Origin: Neisseriaceae bacterium PsAf
GTDB lineage: Bacteria > Pseudomonadota > Gammaproteobacteria > Burkholderiales > Neisseriaceae
Reading direction: 5' to 3'
Length of the DNA: 33,275 nucleotides
Assembly: GCA_017114885.1 (NCBI GenBank)
Contig: WNLJ01000018.1
Span: forward strand, 1 to 33,275
The notes below the pieces were generated by a model. That model did not search any database. It worked only from the letters and a program-made list of their open reading frames with translations, and was not told the origin of the DNA. Within the stretch, counting starts at the first letter, position 1. The number at the start of each line of letters is the position of its first letter. A program made the position numbers and the translations under genes. Positions 1 through 10,700 of this stretch are shown in pieces.

Positions 1-20
1 AACCAATAAAACCGTCGCAT
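1..20 (-). CDS. Start of a gene cut off by the left edge (product unknown)
   Basis: An ATG read leftwards from position 20 opens a frame reading MRRFYW before the window ends. A GGAG ribosome site (28-31) sits 7 bases ahead of it, and a perfect TATAAT (47-52) inside a weak Fur-like site lies further upstream. The gene lies 156 bases beyond the end of the last NRPS gene on the same strand and seems to have its own promoter. Only six codons are visible, so the product cannot be named. From context it could be a receptor, exporter or thioesterase, but this is a guess. The call rests only on the start signals. Confidence 0.35.
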
Positions 21-39
21 ATTTGATCTCCAAATGTTT

Positions 40-58
40 TTTTATGATTATAATGGAC
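40..58 (-). promoter_or_regulatory. Possible iron-regulated promoter for the left-edge gene
   Basis: Read on the minus strand, the 19 bases match the Fur consensus GATAATGATAATCATTATC at 12 positions. They contain a perfect -10 hexamer TATAAT (47-52). The -35 region is only a T-rich run with no good hexamer. A Fur site over a -10 box about 20 bases before a strong ribosome site is a sensible arrangement, but 12/19 is weak in DNA this rich in A and T. Confidence 0.3.
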
Positions 59-176
59 AAGTTAAAGAAAAAAAAAGTATTTTGGATTATACCTAATAGA
101 ATTAATTATTTTTTATTTTAAACAAATAATTATTTTTAATATAATTTATAACATATAGTTACTATTAGATAAAATG

Positions 177-3100
177 TCACAATTCCTGATATCTCTTCGC
201 AAGATTCTGACAAGTGTTTTCAAGTTGTTTTCGCCATAGACAACTCAATTGTTCTAAATCTTCTTGTTTAAAAACATTTGCACTTAAATTAAGTCTAACC
301 ACCAAGTGGCTTTGATCGATATCATTGTTAATATCTTCCAAAATAGCAGTATTTATTTCTAAGGCATAAGTGCGTGGTAACAAAGAATCAGTCACTTCAG
401 GTATCGCATCTAAAATTGTTTGCTCTGTAAACATATTCCAAGCATCACTCTCTTTATTTGAAGAATTATTTAAAAATCCATGATAATTAAATTCTATTTC
501 TGCTCCTGAATTTCCTAATTGTTCTTGTAATAAAGAATACTCCAATGGACTACTTGGCATCAATGCTAATTGATTTTTAATAGCATGTAATTGTTCAAAA
601 ATATCTTCACTCTTACTCTGTTTTAAGCGTAATGGTGCAACCGTAGTAAACCAACCTACTGTTCTTGATAAGTCATCATCATTATTCCCATATTCATCAA
701 AAACTTGTTCATCACGACCATGATTTTCACGATCAATCAGAATTTCTTCTATTTCCGTACCAATTAGATCAGAATACCTTGTCTTATACCAAGCAAATAC
801 AGTTTCTAATAAGTTTAATAATAATACCTCTTCCACTGTAAAATTAAATAAGGATACATCTTTTAAAATCTTGACCTGTTCTGGATTAGATAATACTGTC
901 ATCGTATAGGCATCTATTGCCAAATCACTTTCAGTATCAATATATCTTTTTCCCAATGGAACCTTACTAATATCTAAATATTCTTTCCAACATAATAATG
1001 AATCCAATACAACTGAAGATTTAGACTTTTCTACCAACAAATCAGACCAAGTTGTAAAGTAAGTGATTTCTGGCATAGTCTCTTTTTCATTTATTGTTAA
1101 CTGCCGAAAATCATCTAATAAAATTCTCCATGAAACACCATCAACCACCAAATGATGGATAAATATTAGAATATGTCCTCCTCGCTGTTCATATTTTGGA
1201 AAATAAACAACTTTTAGATTAACGCCTAACTGAGGATTAATTAGTGCTGTCATTTGTTGTGAAATTTGTTTAAGTTCAATATTCTCATGTTGTATTAAGG
1301 GTTTATCGACACAAAATACCCAATCATCTTGTCTAGAATTGAAGTGTTCAACACCCATAATTTCAATGAATTGATTAGTACTATTTTTTTGGATTCTAGA
1401 TCGTAGCATCGGATGAATTTTAATAATATGCTTTAAATTTTCTTTCAGACGTTGCTCTGTATAATCACTTGGTAAGGTAAATATGGCCCATTGGCAAAAA
1501 TGTTGCCAATGATCAAAATCTACCAACCACTTCATAATAGGTGTTAATTGATAATATTTTTTTTCAATGTCATTACGCTGATTTTGTCTTACTGTATTTT
1601 TTTCTATTAATGAGGCAATTTCTCTAATTGTTTTGGCACCAACAATCATCCTTGGTGTAGCTGAATAACCAATTTGCTTAATTAAATTACATAATTGAAT
1701 AACCAAAATACTGTCCAAACCATAATTACGTAAATCTTCGAGCACATTAATTAATTTTTCGGATTCAAAGCCTAATAACTTAGCCACCAATTTACTTAGC
1801 TTTATCTCTATTTCAGTTTTAGCTTCTTCTATAGCTTGTTTTTGTATCTTAGGTAGTGCATTAACGTTTAATTTTCCATTTGTAGTCATGGGAAATTCAT
1901 CAACAACCACAATATAATGGGGAACTAGATATGCTGGTACTTTCTTCCTTAAATCGACCATAATTTGCGTGTTAATTTCTTCGCTAACATATTTAGGATT
2001 TAATATAATTGCTGCTGCTAACCTCAACCCTGATGAAGTTTGTACCGGAAAAACTTTTGAATCAATGATTCTGTGATCCCTCATTAAATTTTTTTCAATA
2101 TCTTTGGGCTCCACTCTAAAACCTCTAATTTTCACTTGAAAATCAGAACGTCCATGATAAATTAGTTGACCCTGCTGATTGACTGAAACTAAATCTCCAG
2201 TACGATATCTGAGACAGCCGTTATCTCCAGCTACAAATCTAACAGAGGTTGTTTCAGGATCATTAAAATAACCTCCAGTGACCTGATCTCCTGATAAATA
2301 AAGCTCTCCAATAACACCTTTAGCACAAGGTCTCAACCAATTATCTAGTACCTCCGCTCTAATACCAGCTAATGGAGAGCCTATAATGGGCGTATTACTT
2401 GAATGAATATCCGCCACAACTGCATCAACAGTTGTTTCTGTCGGCCCATAAAAATTTAATATTTTAATATCATCGATATTTGATAAACGTCTCCACAATA
2501 AAACATCAATAGCCTCACCACCCAATCCTAGAATTTTTAAATCAGATCGTTTTTTAGAAAAAAATAAATTAAAATCAATATGTTTTATCATTGTAGGAGA
2601 AGTTTCAATAAAATCTATTTGATATTGTTGAATTGCTTCAACAAACAAACTAGGATCACGTTGAATCGATTCGTTTAAAAGTACAAGCGTATTACCGGCT
2701 AAAAAGCATATTAACGGTTGCCAAGAAGCATCAAAAGCAAAAGACCACGCATGTCCAATGTGCAATAATCTATTCTCTTTATTTTGTACTTTCTTTAAAT
2801 ATAAATTCTGATGAGATTTGAGTAGAGCGATTATATTACGCTGAGATGCCATAACCCCTTTGGGATCTCCCGTAGATCCAGAAGTAAAAATTATATATAA
2901 AAGCTGATCTAAACTGATGGTACAATCATTTTCATCGTCAAGAAATAATTCAGAAAAGTTTAATGCTGCAAAATTTAAAGTCACTACTCTATCAATAACC
3001 GATTGTTGATTGCTAAGAATTAGTTTGATATTTGCTTTATTCGCTATGGTGTCTATTCTTTCTATAGGAAAAGAATAATCAAAAGGGACGAAAGTGTAAT

Positions 3101-4727
3101 TTAACTTAATACACGCTAAAATACTTGCAATAAAATATTCATTTCTTGGTAAGAATATTCCTATTTTACAGTCACCCTCTAGCTTTTCTTGTTTTATTTT
3201 TTGTTTAATCAATAATGAGATTTGACGAACTAATGCATCTAACTGTGTCCAAGTATAAGTTTTTTCCCCTCCTCCAGATAATGGGATAATGATTGCTTTT
3301 TCTTGAGATAGTTTTTTGACATTTTTTTGAAACATCGCCCAAATACTATGTTCTGTATATTTGATATTTTTATCAACATTAAGATCAGTAACAAAACCTT
3401 GCTCTAAATAAATAGGTACATTCGATAAATATTGTTGTTCATATTCAGAAACCTCTTTTAAAAATTTCAAAACAGATTGGACAATATATTGAGCATTAAC
3501 AGAATCAGCAATATCACTTCTCACCTCTAACTCTAATCTAAATTCATCATCAACAACTGCTGCTACCAATGTTAAAGGATAATGAGTTGAATCTGAGGAT
3601 TTTAATGGATAAATTTTTGCATCACCTAATTCAAAATTAGCCTCATTAGCAATAGGTGTATTTTGAAAAATAACCAATGTATCGAATAATTGATTAATTT
3701 TTAATGTGCGCTGAATATCTGTTAGTCCAATAAATTCATATTCTCTCATCTCGAACAACTGTTGCTGAAGTTTTTTAATCTGATCTAGAACAGTTTTTTC
3801 AGGGGTTAAATGCACACGACACGGTACTGTATTGATGAATAAACCAATCATGCTATCTACATTCATTACCTCTACAGGCCGACCAGAAACTGTTAGTCCA
3901 AATAAAACATCTTCTTGATTAAGAATATTCCTCAATACGAAAGACCACGCAAATAAAAAAACTGAATTAATAGTCAATCCAGCATGCTTACACCATTTAG
4001 ATAGTACCACTGTTTCTTCTTTTGATAATTGATCTTGATATCTCACCGGTGCCGTAATATTAAACCCTAATCCATCCAAATTAGATAAAAGAGTAGGTTG
4101 TTCCACCCCTGATAAATATTCTTGCCATTTTTCTAATGCCTTCGATTTACTTTTTTGTCCCAGCCATACAACATAATCTCTATAATTAGGTGGTTCTACT
4201 AATAAAGATGATCTATTTTTAAGCGTATATAATTTCATCAATTCACTAAAAAAAACAGGAAGTGACCAACCATCAATAATAATATGATGAGCCGTCATTA
4301 TAAGATAATGAAGATTTTGTTTATCTGATATATATAAAAATCTAATCGATGAGCCTGCAGTCAAATCAAACGGCTTAACAAACTCTTCCTTGGCTATTGC
4401 TAAAATATGTTTATCTGTTATTGTTAAATCATCTGAAGCTTCTGTAATAGGCACTTCTTTCCAACGAAAATCTAATTGTTTAGGAATAATTTGTATAGGA
4501 TGTTCTAAATCCTCATCAAAAAAAGCTGCTTTTAGATTAGGATACCGATCTAATAATAACTGAATAGAAGATTGTAATAATTTTTTATCAATATTCCCCT
4601 CCATACGAAATGAAAATTGAATATGATAAGGATCCTTACCTTGGGATAACTTATGCAATACAAACAATCCCTCTTGTAAAGGACTGACTGGCCACACATC
4701 GACAATATCTACATTATTTTCTGCCAT
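177..4727 (-). CDS. NRPS-C: non-ribosomal peptide synthetase, C-A-T-E, no thioesterase
   Basis: A 1516-residue single-module synthetase, last of the four NRPS operon genes. Condensation domain (about 8-430) has HHIIIDGWS near 147 and an opening SPLQEGL motif typical of domains that accept a D-configured donor. The adenylation domain (about 455-955) has TSGSTGDPKG near 619, FDASWQ near 666 and YGPTETT near 762. The specificity residues read by eye are D-A-Q-E-G-G-F-V-D-K, which I cannot assign; there is some likeness to Gln/Glu codes. The carrier (about 970-1040) has GLDS with its serine near 1004. The epimerisation domain (about 1060-1510) shows HHLVVDGVSW near 1191, ENHGRD and VGWFTT. The protein ends there, so release of the product is unexplained. 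The ATG is 7 bases from the NRPS-B stop, and a GAGTGAG ribosome site overlaps that stop, so the two are probably translationally coupled. Confidence 0.93.
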   Translation of the reverse strand: MAENNVDIVDVWPVSPLQEGLFVLHKLSQGKDPYHIQFSFRMEGNIDKKLLQSSIQLLLDRYPNLKAAFFDEDLEHPIQIIPKQLDFRWKEVPITEASDDLTITDKHILAIAKEEFVKPFDLTAGSSIRFLYISDKQNLHYLIMTAHHIIIDGWSLPVFFSELMKLYTLKNRSSLLVEPPNYRDYVVWLGQKSKSKALEKWQEYLSGVEQPTLLSNLDGLGFNITAPVRYQDQLSKEETVVLSKWCKHAGLTINSVFLFAWSFVLRNILNQEDVLFGLTVSGRPVEVMNVDSMIGLFINTVPCRVHLTPEKTVLDQIKKLQQQLFEMREYEFIGLTDIQRTLKINQLFDTLVIFQNTPIANEANFELGDAKIYPLKSSDSTHYPLTLVAAVVDDEFRLELEVRSDIADSVNAQYIVQSVLKFLKEVSEYEQQYLSNVPIYLEQGFVTDLNVDKNIKYTEHSIWAMFQKNVKKLSQEKAIIIPLSGGGEKTYTWTQLDALVRQISLLIKQKIKQEKLEGDCKIGIFLPRNEYFIASILACIKLNYTFVPFDYSFPIERIDTIANKANIKLILSNQQSVIDRVVTLNFAALNFSELFLDDENDCTISLDQLLYIIFTSGSTGDPKGVMASQRNIIALLKSHQNLYLKKVQNKENRLLHIGHAWSFAFDASWQPLICFLAGNTLVLLNESIQRDPSLFVEAIQQYQIDFIETSPTMIKHIDFNLFFSKKRSDLKILGLGGEAIDVLLWRRLSNIDDIKILNFYGPTETTVDAVVADIHSSNTPIIGSPLAGIRAEVLDNWLRPCAKGVIGELYLSGDQVTGGYFNDPETTSVRFVAGDNGCLRYRTGDLVSVNQQGQLIYHGRSDFQVKIRGFRVEPKDIEKNLMRDHRIIDSKVFPVQTSSGLRLAAAIILNPKYVSEEINTQIMVDLRKKVPAYLVPHYIVVVDEFPMTTNGKLNVNALPKIQKQAIEEAKTEIEIKLSKLVAKLLGFESEKLINVLEDLRNYGLDSILVIQLCNLIKQIGYSATPRMIVGAKTIREIASLIEKNTVRQNQRNDIEKKYYQLTPIMKWLVDFDHWQHFCQWAIFTLPSDYTEQRLKENLKHIIKIHPMLRSRIQKNSTNQFIEIMGVEHFNSRQDDWVFCVDKPLIQHENIELKQISQQMTALINPQLGVNLKVVYFPKYEQRGGHILIFIHHLVVDGVSWRILLDDFRQLTINEKETMPEITYFTTWSDLLVEKSKSSVVLDSLLCWKEYLDISKVPLGKRYIDTESDLAIDAYTMTVLSNPEQVKILKDVSLFNFTVEEVLLLNLLETVFAWYKTRYSDLIGTEIEEILIDRENHGRDEQVFDEYGNNDDDLSRTVGWFTTVAPLRLKQSKSEDIFEQLHAIKNQLALMPSSPLEYSLLQEQLGNSGAEIEFNYHGFLNNSSNKESDAWNMFTEQTILDAIPEVTDSLLPRTYALEINTAILEDINNDIDQSHLVVRLNLSANVFKQEDLEQLSCLWRKQLENTCQNLAKRYQEL

Positions 4728-4734
4728 AAAATAC

Positions 4735-7700
4735 TCACTCTTTGTCTTTTTGATTTTTCCATTTATCTAATACTGATTGTAAAGAGTCACCTTTTTTAAG
4801 TTCTTCAATAACATTAATCTCTACATCCTCAGAATGATACTCTGGAGCACTTGCTTGAGTTTGTTTTAAATCATCTATTGTTTGTCCCAAACTATAAATA
4901 TTTTGATTTTCAAAAATCATTTGTGGCGTACAGGCATAACCTATATCTTTCAATTTATTAGAAAGTAAAATAATTGAAATACTATCTAACCCGAGACTAA
5001 TAAATCCTATATCTCTACTCGGTTCTGGAATACCTAGTAAATCCATTATGAGTTGTGAAATAATTTTTTCTGTCTGTGTTCTAACCTGCTCTCCTATTCT
5101 AAAATCTTGAAGATTAGGTAGTTTTTTATAATCAATTTTTCCATTTAAAGTTAAAGGTATTTGATCAATACAAATTAAAATCTGAGGAACCATATACTCA
5201 GGTAACTTCTTAGCAACATCCTTTCTTATTCGTGGAAAATCTTCCTCACCAAATCCTTGCTCTAAAACAATATATGCGACCAAAAACGAAGATGTTCCTT
5301 GCTCTAATAACTGAACAACAACTTCTTTAACTGAAGGTAATTTTAATAAAACAGAAACAACTTCCCCTATTTCTACACGATGACCTCTGATTGAAATTTG
5401 AGTATCTGACCGTCCTTGGAAGTACAATTGTTTATTTTTTCTAAGACCCACATCCCCAGAACGATACATCACTCCAGGAAAAAAAGGATTTGCAACAAAT
5501 TTTGTTGAAGTGAGTTCTGGTTTATGTATATAACCATCAGCTAATTGATAACCCGCAATATATATTTCGCCACTAACATTATCGGGAACAGGATTTAAAT
5601 ATTCATCTAATACAAAAGTTTTTACGTATTTAAAATCATCACCTAAAGCTGGCGTTCCATTCAAATAATGATAAACACTAGAAATAATAATAGTTTCTGC
5701 TGGACCGTAGGCAGGCCAAATTTCCGCGCCTTGCTGTTTTAATTTTTGTGCCAACGGTTCCACCAGAGGTTCTCCTGCAGAAAGCATTTTAAATCCAGCA
5801 AAAAAATCTTTTAAATCTTCTTCCTTAATAACACTAGAAAGAATTGACCAAAAACTTGGTGTAGATAAAGAAATTATTGATTCTTTATTCTCAATTATTG
5901 GTTTTAATAATTCTGGATTAAGTCTTTGATTTTGACTAGCAATATAAATTTCAAGATTATTACATATCGGCCATAGTACATCAAAAACCCCTAAATCAAA
6001 ATTAAATGCTGAAAAAGCAAAATAACAATCTGATGGATTTTTAGGAAAACTCAAATTCATGCCCTCTAAAGCCAGAGCTAAGTGCTTACGATTAACTAAG
6101 ATACCTTTAGGTTCTCCAGTCGTACCTGAAGTAAAAATAACATATGCACCCAATTCTAAAGACAAAGATTGCATATCAGGTAAATCTATATTGATACTTA
6201 CTTCATCCTGTAAATCACTTTCTAAAGCTAATATTAATGGATTAATTTTAATATTAGAGAATTTTCTCTCAGTATCAGTTATAAGCAATTTTATATTTGT
6301 TTGCTGAATAATATTCGATACTCTATCTTCGGGTATCTCTAAGGATAGTGGTACATATGTTCCTCCTACTCTTAATACCGCCAACACTGCCACGTAAAAA
6401 TTAATCGATCTAGCACAGAAAATACAAACAAAATCTCCTGGATTAACCCCTCTTAATAACAGTTTTTTTGCTATTAAATTAACTTGTTCGTTAAAAGATT
6501 CATAATTTAAACTATGATCAGAGTCAGAAATTAACTTAGAATAATCAAGTTGTTGTGGCAAGAATCCATGCACAATTCTTTGACAATTTAAATCTATCTC
6601 CCCAACCGTGAGATTTTTCGATATTTTTTGATAAAAATTAGAACGTTCTGATGGCAATAAAATTGAAAAATCTGATAAATGTTGTTGTGGGCAAGCTAAG
6701 GCAAATTCAATAATCATCCCTAATCTAATCATCATTTCTTCAATGCTTTTCTTAGTAAACAATCCTGTATCATATTCAACCAAAAATTTCAATTCAGGAT
6801 TTGAATCACTGATAATTGCATCAAAATTCAAATCATACCTTGCTACCTTAGGTTTATAATTTATATTTTCTATCTTTAAACCAGATAAATTTAAAGCAAA
6901 ATCACTTTCATTTTGCAAGCCCATCCCTACTGTAAATAATGGATGGCTGGCCTTAATTCCACCAAAAGAAAATTCCTTAACTAACTGATCAAAAGGAGTT
7001 GTATAATGAGAATAAGCATCCATCACAATCCTTCTAACTTTCTGAGTTAACTCTGAAAAAGTAGGATTTCCAGATAAATTAAACTTCAAAGTAATAAGAT
7101 TAATAAAACAACCTACAATGTCTTGGCCTATAATATCTTGCCTTCCTGAATCAGGAGTCCCCAATACAATATCTGTACCACAACCAAGTTTATGTAGTAA
7201 TAAAGCAATACATGTTTGTATAAACATAAAAGGGGTTAAATTATTTTCTTGTGCGAATGATATAACTTTACGCCCGATGTCCATTCCAAAATTAAACTCT
7301 AAAAGATCTCCCTTAAATTGGGCTTCTGGTGGTCTTTGAAAATCACAGGGAAGATTCATGGGATACGGTAAATCCTGTAACTGATTTTTCCAATAATTTA
7401 AATCCCTATCTAGCATATGATTTTTATTCCAATATATCTCTCTTCTCCCTATTTCATTAATATAGTTCGATTCAGTCTCTTCTATACAATAGTCATTATC
7501 TTTTAATAAATTCTCAAAAATAATATTAAAATCCTTAAGAATATTGCCAATAGACCAAGCATCACAACTAATATGATGAATAGTAATAAGCAAAACATAT
7601 TCTTGTACTGACTGTATTGTCTGATTTTCCAGTGTAAACAAGCCAAACCTTAACATTAAATCATTATTTAAATCAAAGGGTTTACTATGAAATGAATCAA

Positions 7701-10700
7701 TTTCTGAAGATAGAGATTTTCGCTTGATTTTCTTATGAATAGCAACCAAACGAGATTCTAACTGATTTTTTGATAAAACCCACTGATAAGGTCCAATTTC
7801 ATCAGTTTTAATAACTGTACGCAGGGATTCATGTCGCTGAATCAACTGTAATACTGTTTTTTTGAATAAATTGAATAGCAATTGACTGTCATATTGCACT
7901 TGTTCATCTCTCAGTTTTACTGTCAATGGTAAATGGTAGGTAGAACCTGTATTAACCACCTGAGATAATGCCCAAAATCTTGTTTGAGCAGAACTTGCAG
8001 CAATCCTAGTAGACCTTTTCCACTCAATTTCAGACAGTAAATAATCTGGCTGTCCATCCAATTTTTGTAAAATATTTACAGGTGTCCTTAATTCAAATAT
8101 ATCACTAATTATTAAGTTACTATTAAAAACTTGATTAATTCTAGTAACCAATTTAGTAGCCAATAGAGAATGGCCACCAATGGATAAAAAATCGTCCGTA
8201 TCTCTAATAATTTTTTCACTACAAAGTACTGCATTCATGATAGATTTTATTATATCTAACTTTAAATTGTAGCTAGCCGTACTGGTATTGCTTGATGCTA
8301 CAACTTCACTCAAAATCATCTCTCTCAAATATTTTATATCAACTTTATTGTTCTTAGTTTGAGGAATACATTCTAAAATCTTAATAGCATTAGGTAACAA
8401 ATAATCTGGCAATACTTGAGATAATCTGTTTTTAATATCCAACTCTGTTAAGAAACTATCAGGACTAACGATTACTGCGGCTAATACCCCAGTTGCATTT
8501 TTTTCCTGATTAGGAATTACACTAGCTGTAACAACACCCTTAATATTGGTCAATGCACTAATAATTTCTCCTGGTTCTATTCGAACACCTTTAATTTTTA
8601 TTTGATCATCAGCTCTACATAAACAATAATAGTTGCCGTCTGAACTTTTATAACCTAAATCTCCAGAACGATACATTCTTGTGCCTTTAAATCCTTTATT
8701 TATCTCTTGTGGAATGGCTACAAATCTAGTCGCTGTCTGTATCGAATCATTAATATAGCCATTTGATAAGTTTTCACCTACAATATATATTTCACCCACT
8801 GTGCCTAGAGAAACTTCTTTTAATCGATCATCTAAAATTAATAAATTATTATTGGAAATAGGCTTACCTATAGACACTATATTTTTCTCACTACTCAGTG
8901 TACTATCTGCGGTGACAACATGTGTTTCCGCAGGACCATAATGGTTATGTAGTTTTGGTCCATCATCATTAACAATCCATTGTTCTAGAGCTGGACTGAT
9001 TTCTAACTTTTCACCAGCTTGGATAATATGTTCTAAATTAGGTATTTTTTTATCAGCATAAACAGATGCTAATTCATTGATGACTAAGTTAGTTGCAAAC
9101 AAAATATCAACTCTGTTCTGTTCCAAATAATTTGATAGATCTGAAATATTATTGCGTAAATCCTCTGATACAATAACTAATGGATTATGAAATGCAAAAG
9201 CTGTCAATAACTCTTGTATAGAAACATCAAAATAACTCGGTGAAAAATGTGCAATCACCTGTTGCCTATGAATAGAAATCTCTTTTTGTTGCCAAACGAT
9301 TAGATTCTCCATCGCCGACCAAGGCATACTAATGGCTTTTGCAAGCCCAGTGGTCCCAGAAGTATGAATGATATATGCAGTATTTGCCAAACTAAATGGA
9401 CTTAGTCGCTCTGACGGAACAAATGGTTTCTCATTTTTTCTACTGGCATCTATTTCATCAAAATCAATCATTAGTCCTAATTGTTCAATAGAGTGTATAT
9501 CAATAATTATTTCTGGTTGAAGCCTATTAATAATCTGTAAATACCTTAAATTTTCAGTTTCACAATCAAGTGGAACTAAACAAGCTCCAGTTTTCCACAC
9601 AGAAATTGATAACAAAACTGCTTCTATGCTTCTTGGTAATGCAATCACTACTTTAGTTTCAGGGCAACAACCTAATTGAATGAGACGATGCGTTAAACTA
9701 TCAAGATAACTATCACATAAAGTACTGCTGATTGTCATTGATTGATGATTTTTCAGAGAATAACCTGTTAATTGAGTCCCTCTTAAACGATCAACTAAAC
9801 AATTATTCTTAGGTACTATTTCTCTAATTGATTCCATTTCCTTATTAAGGACCTCATTAACACAATCATTAAAAATATCTTTTACTATTTCAATAGGAAA
9901 TCCAAAATCTACTCCAATAGCTATTAACAACCTAATTTGTATCAATTCTGCACCAATATTCAAGATAATACTCATTGGATAATGTGTACCATCTTGATAT
10001 TCATACTTAATTAATTTCACTCCAGGTAAAGGATTGGAGAGCATATTTAAATCTAGGGGATAATTTTCCAAAACTAATAAACTATCAAATAATTGGTCTT
10101 GTCCAGATAATGATAAAAGCTCTGAAAAAGAGATAGGTACGTCAGACGACATCAGTAAAATCTCACCAATTTTCTTGGCTGATTCTGAAATAGATTCATC
10201 TGCATGAGTTACATGAATAGGGACAGTATTAGAAAATAGCCCCACTACATTTTCAACATCTTTAATAATACTTGGTCTACCTGCTGTTACTGAACCAAAA
10301 CTAACTTGCTTCTTACCTGTCAGTTTCATGAGGCATTTTGCCCAAATAACATGTAGCAATGATCCAAATGTAATTCTATTTTCTTGAGATAATTGTTGTA
10401 AACGTAATAAATTGTCTTTCCCTATATGCCATTTAAACTCTTTTCTTTGTCCTCTGTCTTCTCCTGACTTGACTAGAATAGTACTATTGGCTCCTCTTAA
10501 ATATCTCTTCCACTTGTATAATGTTTCTTTTTTAGATTGAGACTTGATGGCATTAATGACTGTAGCGATTGAAGATGGCTTTGAAATAAATTCCCCTTTA
10601 TAAGCATCAAACAAATCTCTAAGAATAATAGGACTTGACCAACCATCCGCTAAAATATGATGCATCAATAGAATAATTACATGCTCTTGTTGATTTTTTG

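Noticed and set aside
101-165. AT-rich inverted segments after NRPS-C as a terminator
   Set aside because: The possible stems consist only of A-T pairs and occur by chance in such AT-rich DNA.
177-1600. A thioesterase at the end of NRPS-C
   Set aside because: The C-terminal 450 residues show HHLVVDGVSW, ENHGRD and VGWFTT, which are epimerisation motifs; no GxSxG serine hydrolase pattern was found there.
6059-7339. Two short plus-strand reading frames inside NRPS-B (6059-6307 and 7118-7339)
   Set aside because: They lie opposite well-conserved adenylation and condensation domains, have no ribosome sites and no recognisable product.
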